This document shows positions 9,447 to 19,223 of a DNA stretch of 64,000 nt, piece after piece. The notes beneath the pieces were generated by a model, which saw nothing but the letters and a program-made list of their open reading frames with translations, did not search any database and was not told where the DNA came from. The position numbers and the translations under genes are program-made. How positions within the stretch are numbered: the stretch's first letter is position 1; the number at the start of each line of letters is the position of its first letter. Source of the stretch: Mycolicibacterium sp. lyk4-40-TYG-92 (GTDB taxonomy: Bacteria > Actinomycetota > Actinomycetes > Mycobacteriales > Mycobacteriaceae); the NCBI RefSeq assembly GCF_030209435.1, contig NZ_JARVRX010000001.1, forward strand, positions 124,001-188,000, read 5' to 3'.

Positions 9447-9726
9447 CCTCGAATTCGAGAAGTGACGCTCCGGTGGCGACGGGGTTGGCCCGCTGCCCGG
9501 CGTGGGCCTCGACGGCCGGGCCGGTGGCCCAGGCCTGGAACGCCTCGTCGGACTCCCACTGCGTCACCACGAAGTAGCGGTTCTCGCCCTTGACCGGGCG
9601 GAGCAGCTGGAATCCGAGGAAGCCGGGCTGGCCGTCCACTGCGTGAGCGCGGTTCGCGAACCGCTTCTCCAATTCCGGGCCGGCGTTGGGCGGAACTTCG
9701 ATCGCATTGATCTTCACCACAGGCAT
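9409..9726 (-). CDS. mhuD: haem-degrading monooxygenase MhuD
   Basis: 105-residue ABM-fold enzyme that opens haem and frees iron in the cytosol, giving mycobilin in the characterised homologue. The key residues Asn7, Trp66 and His75 (the haem ligand in the M. tuberculosis enzyme) fall at exactly the known positions. The start is the ATG at 9726 (MPVVKINAIEVP), matching the family; upstream in-frame codons would add an unlikely extension. The stop lies inside the start region of lpqF, suggesting coupling. Confidence 0.95.
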   Translation of the reverse strand: MPVVKINAIEVPPNAGPELEKRFANRAHAVDGQPGFLGFQLLRPVKGENRYFVVTQWESDEAFQAWATGPAVEAHAGQRANPVATGASLLEFEVVLDVAGSGQQA

Positions 9727-9781
9727 GTGGTTCAGGTTACCGCGCTGCCGCGCCAGGCAGGATGGGCGGCAATATAGGGCT

Positions 9782-10540
9782 ATGACGACCGACCTGCTCG
9801 CCGCCCGGGGCGGCACCGGCGAGCCCATTGTGCTGGTGCATGGGTTGATGGGCCGCGGGACGACGTGGGACCGGCAGCTGCCCTGGTTGACCGAATTGGG
9901 CGAGGTCTATACGTACGACGCGCCGTGGCACCGCGGCCGCGGCGTCGACGACCCCGAGCCGATCAGCACCGAACGGTTCGTCGCCGACCTGGCCGCCGCG
10001 GTCGGTTCGCTGGGGCGCCCCGCGCGGCTTATCGGGCACTCGATGGGTGGGCTGCACAGCTGGTGTCTGGCCGCCGCCCGTCCGGAGCTGGTCACCGCTC
10101 TCGTCGTCGAGGACATGGCAGCGGATTTCGTCGGCTTCACCATCGGTGCCTGGGATCCGTGGACCCATTCGATTCCGGTCGAATTCGATTCGGCGCAGCA
10201 GGTTTTGGATCTTTTCGGGCCGATCGCCGGCCAATACTTCCTGGATGCGTTCGATCGCACCGAAACCGGCTGGCGGCTGCACGGCGAGGCCGGGCGCTGG
10301 GTGGCGATCGCCGCGGAGTGGGGCACCCGGGACTACTGGCAGCAATGGACGGCAGTGCGGGCGCCGACGCTGCTCATCGAGGCCGGCAACGGGGTCGCGC
10401 CGCCGGGGCAGATGCGCAAGATGGCCGAGATCGGGTACCGGACAACGTATTTGGAAGTTCCCGGAGCCGGCCACCTCGTGCACGACGACGCACCCGAGAT
10501 CTACCGCCGCGCGGTCGAGGATTTTCTCGCGTCCGTCTGA
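9782..10540 (+). CDS. alpha/beta-hydrolase
   Basis: 252-residue alpha/beta-hydrolase, the position equivalent of Rv3591c. HGLMGRGTTWD gives the oxyanion-hole region and GHSMGG the nucleophile elbow (Ser in HSM), with the likely catalytic His in GAGHLVHDD near the C-terminus. ATG 9782 (MTTDLLAARG) is chosen because earlier in-frame residues would run into the divergent mhuD start region. It stops one base before the converging small membrane protein gene. The substrate is unknown; a carboxylesterase-like activity is the default expectation. It should not be mistaken for HsaD, which it does not resemble closely. Confidence 0.85.
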   Translation: MTTDLLAARGGTGEPIVLVHGLMGRGTTWDRQLPWLTELGEVYTYDAPWHRGRGVDDPEPISTERFVADLAAAVGSLGRPARLIGHSMGGLHSWCLAAARPELVTALVVEDMAADFVGFTIGAWDPWTHSIPVEFDSAQQVLDLFGPIAGQYFLDAFDRTETGWRLHGEAGRWVAIAAEWGTRDYWQQWTAVRAPTLLIEAGNGVAPPGQMRKMAEIGYRTTYLEVPGAGHLVHDDAPEIYRRAVEDFLASV

Positions 10541-10741
10541 TTACTCGAATCGGGACCGCGCCGCGGCGAGATCGTGCGTGGCGCGGTCCAGGTCGCGGGA
10601 ATCCCCGACATCGGTCCAGTCGAAGTTGCCGAAACCGTTGCGCGCACCGGGATTTCGGGTGATGGTGCTCAACACGGCGCCGAGTGCGAAGGGGGCCACC
10701 ATGATCGCGACCATCGCTACCAGGGTCAGGATGGTGTTCAT
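10541..10741 (-). CDS. small single-pass membrane protein
   Basis: 66-residue protein with one strong N-terminal hydrophobic segment (about residues 3-27, ILTLVAMVAIMVAPFALG) followed by a polar, Asp/Arg-rich tail. It converges with the hydrolase gene with no gap and is divergent from the GlxA-type regulator. No family recognised. The clean start, membrane segment and fit into otherwise empty space support it as a real gene. Confidence 0.6.
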   Translation of the reverse strand: MNTILTLVAMVAIMVAPFALGAVLSTITRNPGARNGFGNFDWTDVGDSRDLDRATHDLAAARSRFE

Positions 10742-10812
10742 GCGTCAATTGTCGAATCGGGGGCAACCGAATAAACAGTGGCAGTTCGGACGGCATTCGA
10801 TAAAATACTGCC

Positions 10813-11787
10813 ATGATCAAGAGTGTCTCGGTCCTGGTGATGGACGGAGTGGCGCCGTTCGAGTTCGGCGTGGTGTGCGAGGTCTTCGGTATCGACCGGT
10901 CAGCCGACGGTGTGCCGAACTTCGATTTCAAGGTGTGCGGACCGGAAGCCGGGCGGCCCGTGCGGACGTCGGTCGGAGCCTCACTGGTGCCCGACCACGG
11001 CATCGACCAACTCCTGGGGGTCGACCTGGTCGCGATTCCGGCGGTGGCGGGCCCGGTCTATCCGCAGGCGGCGCTCGACGCCATCCGCAACGCCGCCGAT
11101 TCCGGCTCGATGATCCTGACCATCTGCTCAGGGGCGTTCGTCGCGGGCGCAGCCGGGCTGCTCGACGGCCGTGCGTGCACCACGCACTGGATGCACGCGG
11201 ACAAGCTGGCCCGCATGTTTCCCACCGCCCGCGTCGATCGTGACGTGCTGTTCGTCGACGACGGAAATCTGATCACCAGCGCGGGGACGGCGGCCGGTAT
11301 CGACGCGTGCCTGCACCTGGTGCGCCGCGAGATGGGCAGCGAGATCACCAACAAGATCGCGCGCCGCATGGTGGTGCCGCCACAGCGCGAGGGCGGTCAG
11401 CGGCAGTTCATCGAGCAGCCCATCCCGGTGCGGTGTTCGGAAGGCTTTGCGCCGCATCTCGATTGGATTCTGACCAACTTGCGCCACCCGCACACGGTGG
11501 ACAGCCTGGCCAAACGCGCCAGCATGTCCGGCCGGACGTTCGCGCGGCGCTTCGTCGAGGAGACCGGCCGGACCCCGATGCAGTGGGTCACCGATCAACG
11601 CGTGCTCTACGCCCGCAGGCTTTTGGAGGAGACGGATCTCGATGTCGATCGGGTGGCGGACAAGGCCGGATTTGGTACCGCAACCTTGCTGCGGCACCAT
11701 TTCCGGCGCGTTGTCGGCGTCAACCCGTCCGACTACCGGCGGCGCTTCGCCTGTCCCAATCTGATTGCGCCGCAACCGGTTGACTAG
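10813..11787 (+). CDS. GlxA-family AraC regulator (DJ-1 domain + HTH)
   Basis: 324-residue transcription regulator. An N-terminal DJ-1/PfpI-like domain (about 1-190; MIKSVSVLVMDGVAPFEFGVVCEVFG, with ICSGAFVAGAAGLLDG at the nucleophile elbow, Cys present) is fused to a C-terminal AraC double helix-turn-helix (about 220-315; LAKRASMSGRTFARRF, VADKAGFGTATLLRHHF). This architecture is typical of FtrA/GlxA-type activators of catabolic or stress genes. It ends overlapping the converging secreted protein gene by 4 bases. The target genes are not evident. Confidence 0.9.
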   Translation: MIKSVSVLVMDGVAPFEFGVVCEVFGIDRSADGVPNFDFKVCGPEAGRPVRTSVGASLVPDHGIDQLLGVDLVAIPAVAGPVYPQAALDAIRNAADSGSMILTICSGAFVAGAAGLLDGRACTTHWMHADKLARMFPTARVDRDVLFVDDGNLITSAGTAAGIDACLHLVRREMGSEITNKIARRMVVPPQREGGQRQFIEQPIPVRCSEGFAPHLDWILTNLRHPHTVDSLAKRASMSGRTFARRFVEETGRTPMQWVTDQRVLYARRLLEETDLDVDRVADKAGFGTATLLRHHFRRVVGVNPSDYRRRFACPNLIAPQPVD

Positions 11788-12128
11788 CCCTGCGGCCTGC
11801 ACTGCACGTTGACGTACACGGTGTCGAACTGGCCGGAGTTGATGCGCTGGCCCCGGCCGTCGATGTTGGAGCCGGTGAGCCCGTGCACGTCGGTCACCGA
11901 GCATGCGGACAGCGGCCCGGAGGTGCTGGTGTTGACCTGGACGTGGTAGCCGCGGGACTGCAGCTCGTTGATGGTGTCGACGGCCGAGCCGCCACCGGTC
12001 GGCAGCGCGGAGGCAGTGGCCGGGGCGAGAGTCGCGGCGGCGATTGCCGCTGCGGCAGCTCCGGCGATGACGAGGCCGCGGCGATTGTTGTTTGCTTTCT
12101 GTTCACCTGAAATTCGGTATGCGGTCAT
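11784..12128 (-). CDS. small secreted protein
   Basis: 114-residue exported protein of unknown function. A basic N-terminus (NNNRR) precedes an Ala-rich hydrophobic segment (about 18-37), with a likely signal-peptidase site after ATASA. The mature part is about 70 residues with two cysteines that could pair (ACSV, VQCRPQG), and ends in a beta-rich stretch. The upstream region (12129-12226) holds three copies of a 12-base element, so its expression may be specifically controlled. Similar small Cys-containing secreted proteins are common in mycobacteria. Confidence 0.75.
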   Translation of the reverse strand: MTAYRISGEQKANNNRRGLVIAGAAAAAIAAATLAPATASALPTGGGSAVDTINELQSRGYHVQVNTSTSGPLSACSVTDVHGLTGSNIDGRGQRINSGQFDTVYVNVQCRPQG

Positions 12129-12146
12129 GCTTCCGTTCTATCCGAG

Positions 12147-12212
12147 GAGAACGGCATGTGGTAGCGACTCATGCCGTTCTCATTGGAAAGCGCGCGGTTT
12201 CATACCGTTCTC
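12147..12212. repeat. triple 12-base element upstream of the secreted protein gene
   Basis: GAGAACGGCATG at 12147-12158 and its exact reverse complement CATGCCGTTCTC at 12170-12181 form an inverted repeat. A third copy, CATACCGTTCTC, at 12201-12212 is in direct orientation 31 bases further on. Flanking bases of the last two also match (CATTG-GAAA). This lies in the promoter region of the minus-strand secreted protein gene and after the mutY stop. Operator use is inferred. Confidence 0.6.
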
Positions 12213-12226
12213 ATTGAAACGGGGTT

Positions 12227-13114
12227 CTAGCGCTCGCCCTCACCGGCGAGCGCGTACCGGCCGTCCGCGGTCTGCTCGACCAGGCCGTCGACCAGCAGTG
12301 AGTCCAAAGCCCGGTCGCGTTGCGCGGTATCGGTGAGCCACGCCACGTCCAACTGTGCCCGCGTCACCGGAGTTGCGCTGCCGCGCAACACATCCAGCAG
12401 CCGGCCGCGGACCTGGCGGTCGGTCCCCGCATATCTCTGCACGGGGCGGGTAGGCGCGTCCAGTTCCGGATGGCCTGCGCTGCGCCACGCGCACATGGTC
12501 AGCGGGCACAGTCCGCATTTCGGTGCGCGGGCGGTGCAGACGATCGCGCCGAGTTCCATCAAGGCGGCCGAAAACACATGTGCCGTGCCATCTTCGGGCA
12601 GGAGTGCGGCGACGTCGTCCAGGTCGCGGGCGCGGGCCGGGGTGTCGGCCACGCCGCGAATCGCGCGTGCCACCACCCGGCGCACGTTGGTGTCGACCAC
12701 CGGGACGTCCTGCTGATACGCGAAACATGCGACGGCCCTTGCGGTATAGGCGCCGACGCCCGGCAATGTCAGCAGTGTTTCCACGTCGCGGGGGACTTCG
12801 TCGCCGTGTTCGGTGGCGATGACCTCGGCGCACTCGTGTAACCGCTTGGCGCGGCGCGGGTAGCCCAACTTGCCCCACGCGCGCAGCACGTCGGCGGCGC
12901 CGGCCGCGGCGGTCGCGGACGGTGTGGGCCACCGGGCGATCCAGTCCCGCCAGATCGGTTCGACGCGCGACACCGGGGTCTGCTGCAACATGAATTCGCT
13001 GACCAGAATTTGCCACGCGGTGACATCCGGGGCCCGCCACGGCAGGTCGCGTCGTGCGGTGCGATACCAGCCCAGCAGCTCGTCGGCGGGTATGAGAATT
13101 TGCCCTGAACTCAT
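12227..13114 (-). CDS. mutY: A/G-specific adenine glycosylase MutY
   Basis: Base-excision repair glycosylase removing adenine opposite 8-oxoguanine. 295 residues from the ATG at 13114 (MSSGQILIP). Catalytic Glu40 (SEFMLQQT) and Asp141 (VVDTNVRR), the helix-hairpin-helix LPGVGAYTA (117-125), and the [4Fe-4S] loop Cys193-x6-Cys200-x2-Cys203-x4-Cys208 are all present. The C-terminal region (about 225-290) is shorter than the E. coli MutT-like domain, as in other mycobacteria. Divergent from canB, as in M. tuberculosis Rv3589/Rv3588c. Confidence 0.95.
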   Translation of the reverse strand: MSSGQILIPADELLGWYRTARRDLPWRAPDVTAWQILVSEFMLQQTPVSRVEPIWRDWIARWPTPSATAAAGAADVLRAWGKLGYPRRAKRLHECAEVIATEHGDEVPRDVETLLTLPGVGAYTARAVACFAYQQDVPVVDTNVRRVVARAIRGVADTPARARDLDDVAALLPEDGTAHVFSAALMELGAIVCTARAPKCGLCPLTMCAWRSAGHPELDAPTRPVQRYAGTDRQVRGRLLDVLRGSATPVTRAQLDVAWLTDTAQRDRALDSLLVDGLVEQTADGRYALAGEGER

Positions 13115-13151
13115 TGCGCATCCGCTATGCGTGCAGGGCACAATGGGCGGC

Positions 13152-13769
13152 ATGCCCAACTCGAACCCGATAAACGCGTGGAAAGCACTGAGAGAGGGTA
13201 ACGAGCGATTCGTTGCCGGTGAACCAGCGCATCCCAGCCAGAGCATCGAGCGTCGGACGCAGTTGGCCGGCGGCCAGAAGCCGACCGCCGTGCTGTTCGG
13301 ATGTGCCGACAGCCGCGTCGCCGCCGAGATCATCTTCGACCAGGGCCTCGGCGACATGTTCGTGGTGCGCACCGCGGGCCACGTCCTCGACTCCGCGGTG
13401 ATCGGTTCGATCGAATACGCCGTCGCGGTCCTCGAAGTGCCGCTGATCGTCGTACTCGGCCACGACAGCTGTGGCGCCGTCAAAGCCACCATCACGGCGC
13501 TGGACGACGGCGCGGTGCCGGGCGGATACGTCCGCGACATCGTCGAGCGGGTCACCCCGTCGATCCTCGTCGGCCGCCGTGAGGGCCTCACAGAGGTCGA
13601 CGAGCTCGAGGCAAAGCACGTCAACGAGACCGTGCGGTTGCTGAGCACCCGGTCCAGCGTGATCGCCGAGCGGCTGCAGTCGGGCAAGGTCGCGATCGTC
13701 GGCGCCACCTACCACCTGGCCGAGGGTCGGGTCACCAAGCGCGACCACGTCGGCGATATCGGCGAATAG
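13152..13769 (+). CDS. canB: beta-class carbonic anhydrase
   Basis: 205-residue zinc enzyme interconverting CO2 and bicarbonate. The zinc ligands Cys51 (FGCADSR), His104 and Cys107 (LGHDSCGA) and the Asp53-Arg55 dyad are visible. The start is the ATG at 13152 (MPNSNPINAWKALREGNERF), as in homologues. Equivalent to Rv3588c. It is followed by a strong hairpin and then the Rv3587c-like membrane protein. Bicarbonate supply is relevant to carboxylases such as the pyruvate carboxylase at the window start, though no regulatory link is shown. Confidence 0.95.
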   Translation: MPNSNPINAWKALREGNERFVAGEPAHPSQSIERRTQLAGGQKPTAVLFGCADSRVAAEIIFDQGLGDMFVVRTAGHVLDSAVIGSIEYAVAVLEVPLIVVLGHDSCGAVKATITALDDGAVPGGYVRDIVERVTPSILVGRREGLTEVDELEAKHVNETVRLLSTRSSVIAERLQSGKVAIVGATYHLAEGRVTKRDHVGDIGE

Positions 13770-13774
13770 TCCTC

Positions 13775-13804
13775 GAACTGGGGTGGCGAATACCACCCCA
13801 GTTC
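13775..13804 (+). terminator. 12-base-pair hairpin after canB
   Basis: GAACTGGGGTGG and CCACCCCAGTTC pair perfectly around a 6-base loop (CGAATA), six bases past the canB stop. There is no T-tract, as is common for mycobacterial terminators. Confidence 0.7.
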
Positions 13805-13864
13805 ACAGACGACACGCCGCACCAGGTCAGAGCGCACCGCGTTTTGTGCCCTTACCGTGACAAT

Positions 13865-14665
13865 GTGCCGGATCTCGAACCGCATGGCCCGCTGCCATCC
13901 CAGATCTATTGGCGTCGGCGGATGCTGGCCATCGGTGTCGGCGCAGTCGTCGTACTCCTCGTCGTGATCATCGGGGTCGTCGTCTTCAGCAACAGCACCG
14001 ACGACTCCAAGCAGGCTCAGCCCACCGCGAAGACGTCGACGTCTGCGACGCCGCTCCCCGGCGAGACGCCCGGGGTGAAGAGTCCGATCGCGCCGCCGCC
14101 GAACGCGGCGCCGGCTCCGACGCCCACCCCGACGACTGCGGTCACCCCGCCGCCGGTGCTCAAGGCGGGCGACGACTGCCCGGACACCACGCTGGCGGCC
14201 AAGGGCATCACCAACCAGCCGACCTACGTGATCGGTGATCAGCCGAAGTTCACCATGGTGGTCACCAACATCGGCCTCGTCGAGTGCAAGCGTGACGTCG
14301 GTGCCGCGGTGCTGGCGGCATACGTCTATTCGCTGGACAACAACCGGCTGTGGTCCAACCTGGATTGCGCGCCGTCGAACGAGACCCTGGTCCGTGCCTT
14401 CAAGCCCGGCGAGCAGGTGACCACCGAGGTCACCTGGACCGGCATGGGCTCGGCGCCCAACTGCCCGCTGCCGCGTCAGGCGATCGGGCCGGGCACCTAC
14501 AACCTGGTCGTCCAGCTGGGGAACCTGCGATCTGCTCCGGTGCCTTTCGTGCTGTCCGAGGCTCAGCAGCCCGGCCCGGGTGCACCGCCGGCAGGCGAGG
14601 CGCCGCCACCGGCGCCGGCCGCACCGGCACCCGGCGAGCCGACACTGCCCGGCCCCGCCAACTGA
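13865..14665 (+). CDS. membrane-anchored Pro-rich protein (Rv3587c-like)
   Basis: 266-residue protein with a short cytosolic N-terminus, one transmembrane segment (about 21-45, MLAIGVGAVVVLLVVIIGVVVF), a low-complexity Pro/Ala/Thr linker (about 52-100), a folded extracytoplasmic domain (about 105-235) with several cysteines, and a Pro/Ala-rich tail. GTG 13865 (VPDLEPHGPLPSQIYWRRR) is chosen to match the known homologue. It converges on disA with a 2-base gap. The function is unknown; cell-envelope location is predicted. Confidence 0.85.
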   Translation: MPDLEPHGPLPSQIYWRRRMLAIGVGAVVVLLVVIIGVVVFSNSTDDSKQAQPTAKTSTSATPLPGETPGVKSPIAPPPNAAPAPTPTPTTAVTPPPVLKAGDDCPDTTLAAKGITNQPTYVIGDQPKFTMVVTNIGLVECKRDVGAAVLAAYVYSLDNNRLWSNLDCAPSNETLVRAFKPGEQVTTEVTWTGMGSAPNCPLPRQAIGPGTYNLVVQLGNLRSAPVPFVLSEAQQPGPGAPPAGEAPPPAPAAPAPGEPTLPGPAN

Positions 14666-14667
14666 TC

Positions 14668-15789
14668 TCAGGCCAGCCGGTCGGCAATCGTCGACTCGGC
14701 GAGCAGCGACAAACCCTCGCGGATGTGGCGGGCCCACATGGACCCGATGCCCTCCACCGACTGCAGGTCGTCGGCGCTCGCGGCGAGCAGGCCCTGTAGC
14801 GATCCGAACGACCGCACCAACAGGTCGACGTGTGCGAACTGCAGGCGCGGAATGCCGGCCATGGCCCGGTAGCCGCGCGAGCTCATCGCCGAATCCTGTG
14901 CTTCGGGCGTCGATGGATAGCCGAAAACCCTTGCGAGCGTGGTGAAATCGAGCAGTTCGTTGTCGCTGAGCGCGTCGAGCTCCTCGAGTGTCGCGGTCAC
15001 CTGATCCGCGGTCGGCGGGTCGGGGTTGGCGTGGTAGTCGCGCACGATCAGTTCGCGGGCCGCGCCGTTGTCGCCGACCAGTTCATCGAGCTGCAGTTTG
15101 AGCTGACGCCCGTCGGTACCGAGCTCGACGACGTCGGCGTCGATCTCCAGGCTGATCCGACGGACCATCTCCATGCGCTGCACGACGGTCATGACATCGC
15201 GCAGCGTCACGAAGTCCTCGATCTCGGCCATCGACAGCTGCTTGCTGACCTCGTCGAGCCGGAACTTGTATCGCTCCAGCGTGGCGATTGTCTGGTTCGC
15301 GCGCGACAGGATGGTCGGAGTTTCCGGCACGACGTGCCGCTCGCCGGCCACGTACACGGTCACGATGCTCATCGAGTGGCTGACTGACACCACCGGGAAG
15401 CCGGTCTGGATGGCTGCGCGCTCGGCGGAGCGGTGCCGGGTGCCGGATTCGTCGGTGGGAATGGACGGGTCGGGCACCAGCTGCACGTTGGCCCGCAGGA
15501 TGCGGGTGAGGTCGCTGGAGAGCACCACGGCGCCGTCCATCTTCGACAGCTCCCGCAGCCGGGTCGGTGCGAACCTGACGTCCAGCGGGAAGCCGCCGTC
15601 GCAGATGGCCTCCACGCTGTCGTCGTAGCCCAGCACGATCAGCCCGCCGGTGCGGCCGCGCAGGATGCGCTCGAGGCCGTCCCGCAGCGGCGTGCCGGGC
15701 GCCAGCTTGCCCAACGTCTCGCGCAGTGTCGGTCGGGCCAGATGCACGACGTTGCTGCGCCCGGCCCGGGTTCCCGCTTTCACCGACAT
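14668..15789 (-). CDS. disA: DNA integrity scanning protein / diadenylate cyclase
   Basis: Makes cyclic di-AMP from two ATP while scanning DNA for branched lesions. 373 residues: diadenylate cyclase domain (about 10-150) with DGA at 85-87 and [10 protein letters not shown] at 116-125, a linker helical domain, and a C-terminal helix-hairpin-helix region ([23 protein letters not shown]). Length and motifs match active DisA octamers. It lies just downstream of radA on the same strand with a 33-base gap, the classic radA-disA pair in which RadA modulates DisA. Confidence 0.96.
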   Translation of the reverse strand: MSVKAGTRAGRSNVVHLARPTLRETLGKLAPGTPLRDGLERILRGRTGGLIVLGYDDSVEAICDGGFPLDVRFAPTRLRELSKMDGAVVLSSDLTRILRANVQLVPDPSIPTDESGTRHRSAERAAIQTGFPVVSVSHSMSIVTVYVAGERHVVPETPTILSRANQTIATLERYKFRLDEVSKQLSMAEIEDFVTLRDVMTVVQRMEMVRRISLEIDADVVELGTDGRQLKLQLDELVGDNGAARELIVRDYHANPDPPTADQVTATLEELDALSDNELLDFTTLARVFGYPSTPEAQDSAMSSRGYRAMAGIPRLQFAHVDLLVRSFGSLQGLLAASADDLQSVEGIGSMWARHIREGLSLLAESTIADRLA

Positions 15790-15822
15790 CGGTGCACTCC
15801 TCGGTGGTTTTCCGGCCGGGCT

Positions 15823-17217
15823 CTACCCGGTCCGGTCCACATTCTCTGTGATCTTGCGTAACACCCGCAACGCCGCGGTGATGTTCTCGGCCGGCAGGAC
15901 TCGAAGTCCGCGTGGCGGCGACTCGATTCCGGTGGGCACTACCGCAGTGGTGAAGCCGAGCCGGGTGGCCTCGGCGAGTCGGCGGTCCATACCGGTGACC
16001 CGGCGCAGATCACCCGCCAGGCCGACCTCGCCGATGGCGATCGCGGTGGCCGGCAGCGGCAGGTCGGTGTACGCCGATGCGATGGCCAGCGCGACCGCCA
16101 GATCCGAGGAGGGATCGGTCAGCCGCATACCGCCCACGGTGGACAGATAGATGTCGTTGGTGCCGACGGGCAGACGCGCCCGCTTCTCGAGCACCGCGGT
16201 GATCATGGCCGCCCGGGCCGAGTCGATGCCGCTGACCGCGCGGCGCGGTGACCCGGCCGACGGCGAGCCGATCAGCGCCTGCACCTCACCGATGAGCGGC
16301 CGCTTGCCATCGAGGCTGACGGTCACGGCGGTGCCGGACACCGGCGCCGGCCGTTGATCGAGGAAGAGCCCCGATGGGTCGGCGACGCACTCGATTCCGT
16401 TGTCGTGCAACATGAAACAGCCGACCTCATCGGCCGCGCCGAAGCGGTTCTTCACGCCGCGGACCATGCGCAGCGCCGAGGCGCGATCGCCCTCGAAGTG
16501 CAATACCACGTCCACCAGATGCTCCAGTGAGCGCGGCCCGGCGATGGCGCCGTCCTTGGTGACGTGGCCGACCAGAATCATCGCCATGCCCGTCGTCTTG
16601 GCCGCCATGGTGAGGGCGGTGGTGACGGCGCGGACCTGCGTGACGCCGCCCGTCACACCGTCGGCCTCGGCGGTCGACATGGTCTGCACCGAGTCCACCA
16701 CCACCAGCGTGGGCTGAACCGCCTCGATGTGGCCGAGTGCGGTCTGCAGATCGGATTCGGCCGCCAGATAGACGTCGTCGTGCGTGCAGCCGGTGCGCTC
16801 GGCGCGCAACCGGATCTGCCCGGCCGATTCCTCGCCCGACAGATAGAGCGCACGCCGCCCCGACATGGCCCAGCGGTGTGCGACCTCGAGCAGCAGCGTC
16901 GACTTGCCGACGCCGGGATCACCGGCCAGCAGCGTCACCGAACCCGGCACCACACCGCCGCCCAGCACCCGGTCCAATTCACTGATCCCGGTGTGGAAGT
17001 GCCGGGTGGTGCCGGGATCGATGGAGCTGATCGGCACGGCGGGCGAGGCCGGTGCGACGGCGCGGTGCGTCGCGGGAGTCAGAGAGCTGAGTACGGCGAC
17101 TTCGTTGACCGTGCCCCAGGTGCCGCAGTCGGGGCAGCGGCCCACCCATTTCGCCGTGGTGTGCTGACACTCCGAGCAGCGAAACTGCGAACGTACTTTC
17201 GAACCGGTTCTGGCCAT
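15823..17217 (-). CDS. radA: DNA repair protein RadA
   Basis: Recombination motor/branch-migration protein, 464 residues. N-terminal zinc finger Cys14-x2-Cys17...Cys28-x2-Cys31, RecA-like ATPase with Walker [10 protein letters not shown] at 99-107, the RadA-specific KNRFG motif at 256-260, and a C-terminal Lon-protease-like domain ([24 protein letters not shown]). Upstream of disA on the same strand; lpqE precedes it. All hallmark motifs are intact, so it is expected to be functional. Confidence 0.96.
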   Translation of the reverse strand: MARTGSKVRSQFRCSECQHTTAKWVGRCPDCGTWGTVNEVAVLSSLTPATHRAVAPASPAVPISSIDPGTTRHFHTGISELDRVLGGGVVPGSVTLLAGDPGVGKSTLLLEVAHRWAMSGRRALYLSGEESAGQIRLRAERTGCTHDDVYLAAESDLQTALGHIEAVQPTLVVVDSVQTMSTAEADGVTGGVTQVRAVTTALTMAAKTTGMAMILVGHVTKDGAIAGPRSLEHLVDVVLHFEGDRASALRMVRGVKNRFGAADEVGCFMLHDNGIECVADPSGLFLDQRPAPVSGTAVTVSLDGKRPLIGEVQALIGSPSAGSPRRAVSGIDSARAAMITAVLEKRARLPVGTNDIYLSTVGGMRLTDPSSDLAVALAIASAYTDLPLPATAIAIGEVGLAGDLRRVTGMDRRLAEATRLGFTTAVVPTGIESPPRGLRVLPAENITAALRVLRKITENVDRTG

Positions 17218-17271
17218 GCCGCGACGGTAGTCGCAGGCACCGACAGAATCCGGTAGGCGCCGCGGAAGGGC

Positions 17272-17871
17272 TTAGTGATGTCCCTCGCCGCCGCCGGTAG
17301 GTGCCGGAGCGGCTTCGCCGGCCTCGCGGCGCGGGGCATCGCCGGCGGAGATCGGGACGGAGATGGTCTTCTCGCCGGCGTTCTGGAACTTGAACGTGAA
17401 GTTGTAGTTCAGGCCGTTGCTGATGGGCTTGGTCAGCGCGACCATCGCGATGGAGGTCGTGGCGTCCTCGGACCGCGGCAGGGTCTGCTTCTGGCCGTCC
17501 GGGGTGCCGACCAGCAGCACGCCGCCCGCGGGCACCGTGGTGCCGCCGTTGACCAGCACCTCGCCGGCGTCGGAGCTGATGCCGACCAGCTTGTCGGCGT
17601 TGTCGGGCGACTTGTTGGTCGCGACGAACAGCAGCTCGACCATGGTGCCGGGCTTGACGAAGTCGCGGGTCTGCGGGGCGCGCAGGTACACGTTGCGCAG
17701 GTCCACTCCGGCCTTCTCGTTGCCGATGGTGGTGGCGGTGCCGTTGACCGCAGGCAGCTGGTTCGCGCTCTGCGAGACCTGGCCGCTGCTGCAGCCGGTG
17801 AGCGTCACCGCGGTGGCCAGCCCGAAGGCGGCCAGCGTGACGGCAGAAGTGCGCGATTTCATGCGGTTCAC
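17272..17871 (-). CDS. lpqE: lipoprotein LpqE
   Basis: 199-residue lipoprotein, equivalent of Rv3584. The signal peptide ends in the lipobox LTGC (Cys27); the mature part resembles the DUF461/PCuAC-like beta-sandwich (YLRAPQTRDFVKPGTMVELLFV...). The tail is rich in Glu/Ala/Gly and ends GGEGHH, which could bind metal. The start is ATG 17871 or the internal ATG 17862 (MKSRTSAV). It precedes radA and is divergent from carD across a 350-base gap. The role is not established; envelope copper or metal handling is suggested by the fold only. Confidence 0.88.
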   Translation of the reverse strand: MNRMKSRTSAVTLAAFGLATAVTLTGCSSGQVSQSANQLPAVNGTATTIGNEKAGVDLRNVYLRAPQTRDFVKPGTMVELLFVATNKSPDNADKLVGISSDAGEVLVNGGTTVPAGGVLLVGTPDGQKQTLPRSEDATTSIAMVALTKPISNGLNYNFTFKFQNAGEKTISVPISAGDAPRREAGEAAPAPTGGGEGHH

Positions 17872-18710
<839 letters not shown>

Positions 18711-18730
18711 ACGCCGTCTCTACTCCAGCA

Positions 18731-19204
18731 GTGAACTTTCGTATCGGTCTCGGTACCGACGTACATCCCATCGAGGCGGGGCGGCCGTGTTGGCTGCTGT
18801 GCCTGTCGTTCGACGATGCTGACGGCTGTGCCGGGCATTCCGACGGCGACGTCGCCGCGCACGCACTCTGTGATGCCTTGCTGAGTGCTGCCGGCCTGGG
18901 TGACCTGGGCAGTGTCTTTGGGACCGACCGTCCCGAATGGCGCGGCGTCACCGGTACCGACATGCTCAAGCATGTCTCTACTCTGCTGACGGGTGCCGGT
19001 TTTCGGGTGGGCAATGCGGCGGTCCAGGTGATCGGCAACCGCCCGAAAATCGCGCCCCGCAGGGCAGAGGCCCAGCAGGTGCTGTCGGCGCTTCTGGACG
19101 CTCCTGTCTCGGTTTCGGCGACCACCACCGACGGGCTCGGGCTCACCGGGCGGGGCGAGGGTCTGGCGGCGATTGCGACGGCGCTGGTGGTCTCGCTCGA
19201 TTAG
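18731..19204 (+). CDS. ispF: 2-C-methyl-D-erythritol 2,4-cyclodiphosphate synthase
   Basis: Fifth enzyme of the non-mevalonate (MEP) isoprenoid pathway, forming MEcPP. 157 residues from the GTG at 18731. Metal ligands Asp10, His12 (GTDVHP) and His44, the GHSDGD loop and [17 protein letters not shown] near the C-terminus are intact. The usual partner ispD, which makes the precursor CDP-ME and normally sits between carD and ispF, is absent from the window. cysS follows 19 bases later on the same strand. Confidence 0.95.
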   Translation: MNFRIGLGTDVHPIEAGRPCWLLCLSFDDADGCAGHSDGDVAAHALCDALLSAAGLGDLGSVFGTDRPEWRGVTGTDMLKHVSTLLTGAGFRVGNAAVQVIGNRPKIAPRRAEAQQVLSALLDAPVSVSATTTDGLGLTGRGEGLAAIATALVVSLD

Positions 19205-19223
19205 GCCGGTAAGCTGGCCCGTC

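Noticed and set aside
8070..9593. Long open frame on the + strand opposite lpqF (507 codons)
   Set aside because: It lies wholly over lpqF, mirrors its codons, has no motif, and lpqF has clear lipobox, SxxK and SDN motifs.
9782..10540. The alpha/beta-hydrolase as a relocated HsaD
   Set aside because: It matches the Rv3591c position homologue and lacks the HsaD-like sequence stretches; it is a separate esterase-type protein.
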